A stretch of DNA of 64,000 bases from Polaribacter sp. Q13 (lineage in GTDB: Bacteria > Bacteroidota > Bacteroidia > Flavobacteriales > Flavobacteriaceae). The position numbers were made by a program, and so were the translations under genes. Each line of letters begins with the position of its first letter. The first letter of the stretch is position 1. Below the pieces are notes generated by a model. It saw nothing but the letters and a program-made list of their open reading frames with translations. It was not told the DNA's origin and did no database searches. Shown here piece by piece: positions 55,142 through 63,424 of this stretch. Location: NCBI RefSeq assembly GCF_016858305.2, contig NZ_CP074436.1:2128001-2192000 (forward strand). The letters are read 5' to 3'.

Positions 55142-55684
55142 TTATTCTGCTGATTTTGCTTGAGCTTCATCAATAGTATCTGGAGCAACTTCTTCTGCTT
55201 CAGTTTCTGCTGCTGCTTCTACAACCTCTTCAACAACTGGTTTAGCTGCTTCAATTCTTGCTTCATTAACTGCTTTTTCTGCTGCGAATGCTGCTGCTTT
55301 TGCATCAGATTGTGCTTTAGATAAACCAGCTTCTTTATCCGAAATCTTAGTCGCTTTTGCTTCTACCCACGCTGCAAATTTTGCATCTGCTTGCTCTTGA
55401 GTTAAAGCACCTTTTCTTACACCACCAGCTAAATGATTCTTTAACATAGCACCTTTGTAAGATAAAATGTTTTTTGCAGTATCAGTTGGTTGTGCACCAT
55501 TTTGTAACCAAGTTACAGCTAAATCTACATCTAAATCAATAACTGCAGGGTTAACGTTTGGATTGTAAGTACCTATTTTTTCTAAGTATTTACCATCTCT
55601 TTTTGCACGAGCATCAGCGGCAACGATCCAATAGAATGGTTTCCCTTTTTTACCGTGTCTTTGTAATCTAATCTTTACAGACAT
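55142..55684 (-). CDS. rpsP: 30S ribosomal protein S16 with long C-terminal extension
   Basis: The S16 core is residues 1-80 (MSVKIRLQRHGKKGKPFYWI, ADARAKRDGKYLEKIGTYNP and TDTAKNILSYKGAMLKNHL). A tail of about 95 residues, rich in Ala, Glu and Lys, follows; it is common in Bacteroidetes. Total 180 residues against about 82-90 in E. coli. It is the first gene of rpsP-rimM. Its leader contains two hairpins with the same loop, suggesting autogenous control. Confidence 0.95.
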   Translation of the reverse strand: MSVKIRLQRHGKKGKPFYWIVAADARAKRDGKYLEKIGTYNPNVNPAVIDLDVDLAVTWLQNGAQPTDTAKNILSYKGAMLKNHLAGGVRKGALTQEQADAKFAAWVEAKATKISDKEAGLSKAQSDAKAAAFAAEKAVNEARIEAAKPVVEEVVEAAAETEAEEVAPDTIDEAQAKSAE

Positions 55685-55700
55685 AATTTGTTAATTTGTT

Positions 55701-55747
55701 AAGGTTCTCGACCTTGATTATTAAAAATCTTACTATCTCGTAGTAAG
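55701..55747 (-). promoter_or_regulatory. Twin-hairpin leader of rpsP (candidate S16 autoregulatory RNA)
   Basis: Minus-strand RNA leader between the -7 box and the S16 start. Hairpin 1 has arms CTTACTA and TAGTAAG (55747-55729) around loop CGAGA; hairpin 2 has arms AAGGT and ACCTT (55715-55701) around the same loop CGAGA. Hairpin 1 is followed by a short T run. Identical loops on different stems suggest protein recognition, as in ribosomal-protein leaders. Confidence 0.6.
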
Positions 55748-55753
55748 TGGGCG

Positions 55754-55761
55754 CAAAAGTA
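55754..55761 (-). promoter_or_regulatory. -7 promoter box of rpsP-rimM
   Basis: Minus strand reads TACTTTTG, an exact TAnnTTTG. It would start transcription close to 55747, so the RNA begins at the first leader hairpin. Confidence 0.65.
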
Positions 55762-55805
55762 CAAAACCTTTTTCAAACTAAAACGCTAAATATCAATATT
55801 TTTTA

Positions 55806-55895
55806 GGGCGTTACCACAAGGGTCGGGCTTTCACTACTCGCTTCCCACAAAAAAATGTGGGAGAGCTCAAACAAACCGCTCAATCCCTAACGCAA
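55806..55895. repeat. Dispersed non-coding repeat, copy 2
   Basis: Starts GGGCGTTACC (55806-55815), then GGTCGGGCTTTCACTACTCG, a CCCACA/TGTGGG hairpin, AGAGCTCAAACA and CTCAATCCCTAACGCAAT. It matches the block order of copy 1 (33810-33993) and of the reversed copy at 63071-63222. It occupies part of a 328-bp interval otherwise without a gene. Confidence 0.65.
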
Positions 55896-56012
55896 TCCTC
55901 AAATATTTTATTAAAAATTATATTTCCAGAAAAAACTTAACATGTTAAATAATGATAACTTAACACAGCTACTTAATTAAACATTTATTTTTATCTATTA
56001 AACCCTTTTTAC

Positions 56013-56642
56013 ATGTTTCCCATCCCTAGACCAAATAATAACGGTTATGAAAATTTTGACCTATTTTCTGAAATAAATAATTCAAACATACAATTTTGTG
56101 AAGAACATATACTTGAAATAAACGTAAAAAAAAATAGATATATATATTTGCCATCAAACAAAGAAAACTACATCTACGAGATAATACAAGGTGCTGTAAA
56201 ACTTGGCGGATACTCAGACAATGGAGAAAGTTTTGTTTATGAAGTTTTGCCTCATACAGAGTTTTTTGGTAATTTCAAATATCTTAATGGTCAGTTTCAA
56301 GAATACGCAAAAGCAATAGTAGACTGTAAAATTAGAGTATACAATTTAGATTTTTTTAAAGCAACTGTGCTAACAACTCCATTTATTTCTAACTGGTTTA
56401 TTTCTTATATAGTAAAACGATGGTGTGCTGCAGAAGTAAAATTAAAAAACATTAAAGAAAAACAGATTGAAGAAAGAATAGCTTCTCTTCAAAACCATTA
56501 TAGTGTGCCTATCGAAGACGCAAATGGCAAACCTTATATTTTATTTAGCCTATTAACAAAACAGGATATGGGTGACCTTATCGGGGTCACCCGTCAAACT
56601 GTTGCTTCTATAATACAGAAAGAAAAGCAATTAATTTTTTAA
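56013..56642 (+). CDS. Crp/Fnr-family transcriptional regulator
   Basis: A 209-residue regulator with an N-terminal cyclic-nucleotide-binding-like beta roll (about 25-135) and a C-terminal Crp-type helix-turn-helix (about 168-209, LLTKQDMGDLIGVTRQTVAS). No Fnr-type cysteine cluster is visible. The protein ends right after the recognition helix, which is shorter than typical. Ligand and targets are unknown; it stands alone upstream of a convergent phosphatase unit. Confidence 0.85.
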   Translation: MFPIPRPNNNGYENFDLFSEINNSNIQFCEEHILEINVKKNRYIYLPSNKENYIYEIIQGAVKLGGYSDNGESFVYEVLPHTEFFGNFKYLNGQFQEYAKAIVDCKIRVYNLDFFKATVLTTPFISNWFISYIVKRWCAAEVKLKNIKEKQIEERIASLQNHYSVPIEDANGKPYILFSLLTKQDMGDLIGVTRQTVASIIQKEKQLIF

Positions 56643-56773
56643 AATCCCTGGAAACAAAATACCACCTTTAGACTTAAAATAAGTAACATCATAGATTTCG
56701 TGTTCTAGATAAAAAATTCTATTTATAAGAGTTTTATGCAAAGGGCATATTACTTAAAACCCTTTATAAATTA

Positions 56774-57808
56774 TTATATAGGATAAGTTTGTACAATTTT
56801 TTGTTGTAGCGTGCCATCTCCACGCATTTCCATCACAACCTCTTTTTTATCAAAATTAATTTTTAACACCCCAAAACTTTTTGTAGAAATAACTTTACCT
56901 ACTCTTGCAGGATTGTATTCTTTAGTAAAGTTCTCACTTGCGTGTGTCATTCCACTAGATGTAAAATCAATTAAAGGGTAAGTTAAGCCATTTACTTCTT
57001 CTTTAGAAAACTCCGATATATGACGATCTCCAGACAATAGAATAACATTATTAGCTTTTGAAGATACAATTACATCAAGTAGTTTTTTACGTTCTAACGG
57101 AAAGTTTGCCCACTTTTCATAAGGATGTTTTTCTGCAATTACCTGCACACTACTTACAATAATATTAAATTTTGCAGATGAATTAACCAACTCACTTTCT
57201 AACCAAGCCCATTGTTGTTCACCTAAAATAGTACGATTATCTTGATCACCTTTTACACTTTTTTTGTTAATAATTGTTCTAAAATAACGAGTATCTAACA
57301 AAATAATTTTTACAGATCCTTTAGCTGTTTCGATAACTTCAGAATTATACACCCCTTCTCTTTTTCTTCTAGGAGAATTTTTATCAACTCCCAAAAAATT
57401 CAACAATAGTTCCTGACTTTTTTCTTTTTTAGGATATTCAGCGCCTGCATCATTGGCTCCAAAATCATGATCATCCCAAGTTCCCAAAACCTTCGTTTCT
57501 TTTAAAAGATTTGCATATCCTTTTTGCTTTTTTTGAAGATTATAATCGGCTTCCATTTTATCCATATTCTCCGTGTCTGCATAAATAATATCTCCTCCCC
57601 ATAACCAAACATCTGGGTTCAATTGAGCAATATCATCCCATAACAGATTCTTTTGATTAGGTTTATTACAAGAGCCAAAAGTAAGTACAAAATCTGCTGT
57701 TTTTTCTTTTGTAGACTGCTTAGAATAAGCTTTATCTTCACTTGATTTAGAAGTTGTTTTACAAGACAAAACTGTAAAAACAAGAAGTACTATAATAATT
57801 TTTTTCAT
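56774..57808 (-). CDS. PhoD-like phosphatase/phosphodiesterase lipoprotein
   Basis: A 344-residue exported lipoprotein (signal then LSCKTTS, Cys near 16). Metallophosphatase motifs are FGSCNKPNQKN, WLWGGDIIYADT (metal Asp), GTWDDHDFGAND, and VILLSGDRHISEFS with VIAEKHPYEKW. These match the PhoD-like family, which cleaves phosphate esters, using metals such as Ca2+/Fe3+. Together with the EEP-fold lipoprotein 13 bp upstream and a TonB receptor, it may form a phosphate-ester scavenging unit. Confidence 0.85.
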   Translation of the reverse strand: MKKIIIVLLVFTVLSCKTTSKSSEDKAYSKQSTKEKTADFVLTFGSCNKPNQKNLLWDDIAQLNPDVWLWGGDIIYADTENMDKMEADYNLQKKQKGYANLLKETKVLGTWDDHDFGANDAGAEYPKKEKSQELLLNFLGVDKNSPRRKREGVYNSEVIETAKGSVKIILLDTRYFRTIINKKSVKGDQDNRTILGEQQWAWLESELVNSSAKFNIIVSSVQVIAEKHPYEKWANFPLERKKLLDVIVSSKANNVILLSGDRHISEFSKEEVNGLTYPLIDFTSSGMTHASENFTKEYNPARVGKVISTKSFGVLKINFDKKEVVMEMRGDGTLQQKIVQTYPI

Positions 57809-57820
57809 TTTTTAAACTTT

Positions 57821-58822
57821 TTATTTAATTATAAATGTTGTGGTTACTGGTAAATGATCACTAATTTCTCTCATTTTTTGCGGTGCAAAAAGCTGAGGTA
57901 CTTCAGCAGAATTTTCTTTATATTCTTTATACATATTGGTATTCATCAACATATAATCTAACCTTCTTTTTGGGTCATCTGAAGTATGTGTCATTACTAT
58001 TTTTGGTAATGGATCTATAAATTTTTCTCTCTTTACTTTTTCATTTAGAAATAGATTAATTTCTTCGCTACCTTGTACACTATTAAAATCTCCGACTACT
58101 AAAATATTTTTGTTCTTGTCTTCTTTTAAGAATCGCTTATACTGTTGTTTCAGAAAGTTAATCTGCCCTTTTCTCATTGCTATATTTCGTTCTCCTCTAC
58201 CTGCTTTTAAATGAACTCCGGTAAGTAAAAAATTATAATCTTTAGTAGGATATACTTCTATAGACCACATTCTAGTATTTAAAGTGTTTTGTGTTTCTAA
58301 TTGTCCTTCTTCATTTTTATACTCTAAAAGTGGAGTTGTTACATTTCCGTATCCATAAATAATACCTAACGGAAACCTACTCATAACCACTACATTCATA
58401 TACCAACCCTGGCTAGGCACATCTGCAAAATAGGTATACCCCATGTTTGGCAAATTTTCATCAGCAATACTTCTTAAAAATTTTGCACTTTCAAATTCTT
58501 GCAATACAACTACATCTGCATCTATTTTCTTTAAAGCAGTTACTAAATTTGCTACTTTATTATACATTAAAGAATCGGGTTTATTTTCCCTTTTAGAATC
58601 TATATAAGGATCATTAAAAGAATCTACAAAATGCTCTACGTTCCAAGAAAGGACTTTAAAACTATCTTTTTCAGGAAAAATGTAACCAGAAGGAATTACT
58701 TCTCCATTTTCTTTTCCTACATAACTTTTTTCAGAAAAAGAAGCATCTTTTTCTATTAAATTCTTTGAACCTCCGCAGCTTATTAAAATTAAAAAAACTA
58801 AAATGTAAATACTATTTTTCAT
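57821..58822 (-). CDS. Endonuclease/exonuclease/phosphatase-fold lipoprotein
   Basis: A 333-residue lipoprotein (signal ends LISCGGS, Cys near 16) with an EEP fold. Visible are SWNVEHFVDSF, VLQEFES (catalytic Glu), LLTGVHLKAGRGERN, the NILVVGDFNSVQGSEE motif and YKENSAEV...SDHLPVTTTF (terminal His). This family hydrolyses phosphodiesters in nucleic acids, or lipids. It lies 69 bp after the TonB receptor gene and 13 bp before the PhoD-like gene. Confidence 0.87.
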   Translation of the reverse strand: MKNSIYILVFLILISCGGSKNLIEKDASFSEKSYVGKENGEVIPSGYIFPEKDSFKVLSWNVEHFVDSFNDPYIDSKRENKPDSLMYNKVANLVTALKKIDADVVVLQEFESAKFLRSIADENLPNMGYTYFADVPSQGWYMNVVVMSRFPLGIIYGYGNVTTPLLEYKNEEGQLETQNTLNTRMWSIEVYPTKDYNFLLTGVHLKAGRGERNIAMRKGQINFLKQQYKRFLKEDKNKNILVVGDFNSVQGSEEINLFLNEKVKREKFIDPLPKIVMTHTSDDPKRRLDYMLMNTNMYKEYKENSAEVPQLFAPQKMREISDHLPVTTTFIIK

Positions 58823-58891
58823 AAATTATACTATTAAAAAAAGGGTTTGACAGAGAAATATCAAACCCTCAAATAAACAAACTATTTTTTT

Positions 58892-61800
58892 TTAATTAAA
58901 CGAATACCTTACACCAAACTGCAATCTCCAAGGAGTTCCGTTTATTGGCTCTGTACCAGCACCTGTTTGTATATTGTATTCGTAGCTATTTGTTGTTTGA
59001 TCAAATCCGTTAATATTCATAAAATTTCTGTTTCCAAAATTATGACTGCGTCCCCACTCTTTATTTAATAAGTTCATAAAGTTAAAAACGTCTGCAGATA
59101 TTTCTAAAGCATGTTTAGGGTTTAAAAAACTAAACTTCTTTACAAGACGAAGATCTACTGTTGCACTAAAAGGATTTTTCCCTCCGTTTCTTTGTGCAAA
59201 ACTACCATAACTTTCTTTTAAATAATCTTTAAAACCTTGAGAAGTTTCTGGATCATTTAAAACTTGATTATAACTATCTTTAATATATTGAGGCGTACTT
59301 GCATCATTTGGATTAAAAATATATGCAATTTCATTACTTAAATTAAAGTCTCCATTTGCACTTCTATTACCGCCAGATTTAAGAGAATACCTTGTACCTC
59401 CTGTCCCCACAATTGTTGCACCTAAGGTAAATCCTTTCCAAGTTGGTGTTGCTCCGTTTACAACAATTTTAGTGTCAAAATGATTATCTGAATAACCATA
59501 ATTTAAATCTCTTGGATCTCCTTTAACAGGTAAAAAAGTAGACGTATTAGCAACACAACAGTTGTAAGAAGAATTGTCTTTAGAACGATTTACAGTAAAA
59601 CTTGCATTTACATAACCATCTTTTCCTATTCTAGCAGAACCATCTACCACTAAAGCAAGATTATCTAAAATTCCATCAGAAGTTAACACTAAAGTTCTAC
59701 CTACTAAATCAGATTTTCTAGACTCCGTCCAGTCTGTATTCCCATTTGAAGAAATTGTGTTTGCAGGTACAAAAACCTCTCTACCTTGTGGCGTTACAAA
59801 ATAAGGTTCTGCTACTAAATTTGCTTCCTGGTATACATAGTTGTTTTTAGTATGACTAAAAACAGCATTTACTCCTAAACTATATCTATCTCCAAAAAAG
59901 TGCGTATAATTTACGTTTGCTTTATAAATAGTTGGTACTTCAAAATCTGGACTGACCGCATTTATAGTAGAAAATGGAGTTACTCCTGCTGGAACACCGG
60001 GTGCAGTACTTGGGTCATTTCTATATCCTTCAAAATCTGGTGTTGGTACATTTGCACCTGTAACATCAATAGCTCCTAATAAAGTTCCACTATTTTGAAT
60101 GTTATTAACTTGTGCATAATAATGGGGTTGAGAAGTAAAGACACCTCCACCAATTTTCAAAATATCAGTATCATTTCCTTCAATATTCCACGTTAATTGA
60201 ACTCTTGGTTGAATATTATCAAAATCTTCTGGTTTTACATCTGTACGAATTCCTAATTCTTGATCAACTAAAGGATTATATTCTGCATCATCTAAAAATG
60301 CTGTTGCATCATAACGGATACCTGCTGCAATATTTAAATTAGGATTTATATCAAATTCTACTTGAGCAAAAAGCGATAAATCTAAAACAGTTTGTTTCAC
60401 TAAAGAAGATCCCTGTAAAGGTACTTCTCTTGCATATCTAGAAGCGTTTAAGTTTTCGAAATCATCTAAAGAATCAAAGAAAAAACGACCATTTTGCTCA
60501 TTAGATAATTGCGTTTCTAAGTAGGTAATTAAGTTATCTGTACCAAACGTAAAGTTAAATTTACCTGCGCTAAGATATGTTGTATTTGATATCTGAAGTT
60601 GATTTTCTAAATTAGTTTCTGGCGAATAACGTTGTCCTCCTAATTGTACACTTCTACTACTGCTATTACCATTTGGCAAAACAGATTCTACTTGTACAAT
60701 TGCTCTTGGTATATTTTGTGATGGCAATTCTGAATTAGGTCCAAAAACACGTTCTGCATGTTGGTATTGAACTTTAAACTCATTCGTTACGCTCGATGAA
60801 AAAGCAGAACGTAATGACAGAAACATACTATTTTCTTTTGATTCAAAATCAGAATAAGACTCGGCAACTTCTATATTAGAATTATCACTTACACTTAAAG
60901 GATTGTCCCATTTATTATATAAGTTTCTAAATGTTAGTCTGTGCTTAGCGTTAATTTGCCAATCTAATCTAAAAAATAAGTTATTTGCTTCTGTTACTCT
61001 ATCAAATTGCCCTACTTGTTTAGAATCACTTAAACCATATTGATCTCTACCTATTTGTAAAAAACGATTTAAACTTTCTTCTGAAATTTGTAAATTATTT
61101 GCATCATTATCACTTTGTATGTTTGCAATAAATTGAGGATCTCCTGCATCTTGTCTTTCATAAACTAAGAAAAAATGCAACTTATCTTTAATTATTGGAC
61201 CTCCTAAACTAAAACCAGATTGAGAGTTATAAAAATCTGCTTCTCTATCTTGTCCTTGTATGGTATATTGACTTTGAAGGTTATCTGCTCTATGGTAAAA
61301 GAAAGCACTTCCCTCAAACTCATTTGTACCCGATTTTGTTACAGAAGTAATTGAACCTCCACCCTGGCGACCTTGACTTACATCATAATCATTTGTAGAA
61401 ACTTCAAATTCTCTAATGGCTTCTTGAGAAATCGTATAAGGACCTCTACCAACCTCGCCAGCTGTTAAAGTGTTTCTAAAATTAACACCATCGATAGTTA
61501 CATTTGTAGACGTACTTCTTTGACCTCCTAAATTTAGACTTCCGGCTCCTTGCAACGGAGACAAACTAGTAAGTCTTGTGAAATTTCTTCCTTCAGATGG
61601 TAAGTTTTTAATTTGAACTTCTCCAATTTTTGTTGAAGCTCCCATTTGCTGAATACGTTTTGTTAAACCATTAGAAGAAATAACAATCTCATCTAAAGAA
61701 GTAGCAGATTCTTGTAATACAAAATCAACAGTTAATGCATCATTTAAGTTTAATAAAAAACCTTTTTGAGCTAATTCTGTAAAACCTAAATATTTTGCAG

Positions 61801-62065
61801 TTACAGAATAAGGACCTCCTAAAGGTAATTGTTGAATTTTGTACCTTCCAGTTTCACTAGTTGTTGCTCCAGAACTAAATCCTGTAGAAGTATTTTTAAC
61901 AATTACGGTAGCGCCCATTAAAGGCTCTCCACTTTTGTCTGTTATTATTCCTTTTACGGTTGCATTTGTTGCTTGCCCCAAAGATTGATGAATGTTAAAA
62001 AATAATAGCCCAAAAGTAATCATCATACTAATGGTTAAGCGATTTTTTACTACTGATAATTTCAT
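58892..62065 (-). CDS. Oar-like TonB-dependent receptor
   Basis: A 1057-residue outer-membrane receptor. A signal peptide (about 1-30) is followed by a CarboxypepD_reg-like domain (about 33-118, VKGIITDKSGEPLMGATVIV), a plug (about 130-245, with NLPSEGRNFTRLTSLSPLQG and QEAIREFEVSTNDYD) and a large barrel ending in FGVRYSFN. This resembles OmpA-related Oar proteins rather than SusC, and no SusD follows. First gene of a unit with two phosphohydrolase lipoproteins, so the imported or degraded substrate may be a phosphate ester or nucleic acid. A -7 box and a palindrome precede it. Confidence 0.87.
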   Translation of the reverse strand: MKLSVVKNRLTISMMITFGLLFFNIHQSLGQATNATVKGIITDKSGEPLMGATVIVKNTSTGFSSGATTSETGRYKIQQLPLGGPYSVTAKYLGFTELAQKGFLLNLNDALTVDFVLQESATSLDEIVISSNGLTKRIQQMGASTKIGEVQIKNLPSEGRNFTRLTSLSPLQGAGSLNLGGQRSTSTNVTIDGVNFRNTLTAGEVGRGPYTISQEAIREFEVSTNDYDVSQGRQGGGSITSVTKSGTNEFEGSAFFYHRADNLQSQYTIQGQDREADFYNSQSGFSLGGPIIKDKLHFFLVYERQDAGDPQFIANIQSDNDANNLQISEESLNRFLQIGRDQYGLSDSKQVGQFDRVTEANNLFFRLDWQINAKHRLTFRNLYNKWDNPLSVSDNSNIEVAESYSDFESKENSMFLSLRSAFSSSVTNEFKVQYQHAERVFGPNSELPSQNIPRAIVQVESVLPNGNSSSRSVQLGGQRYSPETNLENQLQISNTTYLSAGKFNFTFGTDNLITYLETQLSNEQNGRFFFDSLDDFENLNASRYAREVPLQGSSLVKQTVLDLSLFAQVEFDINPNLNIAAGIRYDATAFLDDAEYNPLVDQELGIRTDVKPEDFDNIQPRVQLTWNIEGNDTDILKIGGGVFTSQPHYYAQVNNIQNSGTLLGAIDVTGANVPTPDFEGYRNDPSTAPGVPAGVTPFSTINAVSPDFEVPTIYKANVNYTHFFGDRYSLGVNAVFSHTKNNYVYQEANLVAEPYFVTPQGREVFVPANTISSNGNTDWTESRKSDLVGRTLVLTSDGILDNLALVVDGSARIGKDGYVNASFTVNRSKDNSSYNCCVANTSTFLPVKGDPRDLNYGYSDNHFDTKIVVNGATPTWKGFTLGATIVGTGGTRYSLKSGGNRSANGDFNLSNEIAYIFNPNDASTPQYIKDSYNQVLNDPETSQGFKDYLKESYGSFAQRNGGKNPFSATVDLRLVKKFSFLNPKHALEISADVFNFMNLLNKEWGRSHNFGNRNFMNINGFDQTTNSYEYNIQTGAGTEPINGTPWRLQFGVRYSFN

Positions 62066-62090
62066 AAGTTAGATTAGTTTTAATAAGCAC

Positions 62091-62098
62091 CAAAACTA
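62091..62098 (-). promoter_or_regulatory. -7 promoter box of the TonB receptor unit
   Basis: Minus strand reads TAGTTTTG, an exact TAnnTTTG, 26 bp before the ATG. Confidence 0.55.
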
Positions 62099-62118
62099 TA
62101 CTTAGCAAGACAATCATT

Positions 62119-62137
62119 AATGTTAAGTATTAACATT
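62119..62137. promoter_or_regulatory. Palindrome upstream of the TonB receptor promoter
   Basis: AATGTTAA (62119-62126) and TTAACATT (62130-62137) are perfect inverted repeats around GTA, about 20 bp upstream of the -7 box. TTAACA-type repeats recall Pho boxes of other phyla, but the match is loose. It is a candidate operator of the receptor-phosphatase unit. Confidence 0.5.
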
Positions 62138-62418
62138 GATTTAGATTTAATCTTAATTTAAACGTTTCTTAATATTGAAAAAAGCGATTATAGCCATCAT
62201 CTTTTAGCATAAAACACTCATTAAACTTATACAAATCAACAAGTATTTATCAAATTTTAGAGTTGAAAACATTTCTTAATATTTAAACAATAGTATATGA
62301 GTTAAAATCTAAATCTTATGCACTAAAGACAAAGCCTGTTGTTTTCTAATTTTGTACCAGATGTGAAACAATACACATCTTAAAATAATCTATTGAAATT
62401 TAAAATGAAAACGATAGT
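62138..62418. other. Non-coding interval, nothing identified
   Basis: About 280 bp of AT-rich sequence between the TonB unit and the DUF2383 gene, part of a 353-bp divergent region. No open frame or strong hairpin was recognised. Confidence 0.4.
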
Positions 62419-62868
62419 ATGAAGTACACAGAAAAAATTTCGAACAAATTAAACGAATTATTAGAAAAAAATTATGATGCCGAAAAAGGGTATTTAAACG
62501 CTGCAGAAAATGTAGATAACCCTAAATTAAAAATTTTCTTTAAAAAGAGAGCTAGCGAGAGAAGTCAGTTTGCAAAAGAACTTAGAACAGAAATTTTATC
62601 TTATGGGCAAATACCAGAAGATAATGGCACATTAAAAGGAGCGGCGCATAGAAACTGGATGACATTAAAATCATTATTTAGCTCAAATGATGAAGAGGCA
62701 ATTTTAGAAGAAACCATTAGAGGAGAAAGAACTAGTTTAGAAGAATATACTGAAATTCTAGATAAAGATAATGAATTTGCACCATCAACTAGAAAGATGA
62801 TAGAAATGCAGAAACAGAAAATTCAAGGTGCCGTTAATTTATTAATGGTAAAAGAAGAATTAGCCTAA
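62419..62868 (+). CDS. PA2169/DUF2383-type four-helix-bundle protein
   Basis: A 149-residue ferritin-like four-helix-bundle protein. Helical stretches LNELLEKNYDAEKGYLNAAE, KIFFKKRASERSQFAKELRT and LEETIRGERTSLEEYTEIL show the DUF2383 pattern. Family members are often stress-induced; function is not known. It stands alone with a terminator downstream. Confidence 0.85.
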   Translation: MKYTEKISNKLNELLEKNYDAEKGYLNAAENVDNPKLKIFFKKRASERSQFAKELRTEILSYGQIPEDNGTLKGAAHRNWMTLKSLFSSNDEEAILEETIRGERTSLEEYTEILDKDNEFAPSTRKMIEMQKQKIQGAVNLLMVKEELA

Positions 62869-62912
62869 AATAAAACATTAGTAAACTTAAAACTAATTTC
62901 ACATAACACTAT

Positions 62913-62945
62913 AAAAAGTCAATCCTTTATTGGATTGGCTTTTTA
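62913..62945 (+). terminator. Terminator of the DUF2383 gene
   Basis: Arms AAAAAGTCAATCC (62913-62925) and GGATTGGCTTTTT (62932-62944) pair with one mismatch. Confidence 0.8.
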
Positions 62946-63027
62946 TTTAATTTTCAAAATCATCGATTACAAACGAGTACAATTATTAGCCGCATAATGC
63001 AATTAAAATAAACCTGAGCATCTATAT

Positions 63028-63053
63028 GAGATTTCTCTCTACATTCAAAATGA
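63028..63053 (-). repeat. Single copy of the GTCATTT...GAAATCTC repeat
   Basis: Minus strand reads GTCATTTTGAATG then GAGAGAAATCTC, resembling the repeat units clustered at 11197-11571. Confidence 0.5.
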
Positions 63054-63070
63054 CAAACTAAATGATTCTT

Positions 63071-63222
63071 CCGCGTGAAGGATAGTAGCCTTTCGACTTC
63101 GCTCAAGATTAATTCCAAGCCCACAGTGAGGTACGAACGAGGACTTGCAACGGATAGCCTGACCATTTTTAAAACAAAAACTTAATGCTACTATCTAAAT
63201 GATTTTAAAAATGGGCACGCCC
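63071..63222 (-). repeat. Dispersed non-coding repeat, copy 3 (reversed)
   Basis: On the minus strand it starts GGGCGTGCCC (63222-63213), continues with GGTCAGGCTATCC near 63160 and ends ACTATCCTTCACGCGG near 63071. It shares block order with copies 1 and 2. The interior differs and is longer than in copy 2. It has no open frame of note. Confidence 0.6.
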
Positions 63223-63390
63223 AAAAACATACGCAAGCTTACTTTCGTTTACGCTTAGTGTAATCAAATACTAATTTCTGGTATGATACTCGTTAACAAT
63301 CAGCACTAATCTAAGAGAAAATTTGTTGATAAAAGAAAACAACTCATCCATCATTTGTAAGAACAAATTTCTATTTTTACATGTTCTTTT

Positions 63391-63424
63391 AAACAGTTAA
63401 ACGCTTCAACATTTACACAGATTT
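63391..63424. repeat. TTAAAC/TTACAC-type repeat before dnaE
   Basis: A block with TTAAACGCTTCAACATTTAC directly before the dnaE start, resembling the blocks between etfB and etfA and before thyA. The match is weaker than between those two. Confidence 0.4.

Noticed and set aside
55701..55747. Leader hairpin of rpsP as a simple terminator of a gene upstream
   Set aside because: No minus-strand gene lies upstream; the hairpins follow the rpsP -7 box and precede its start codon.
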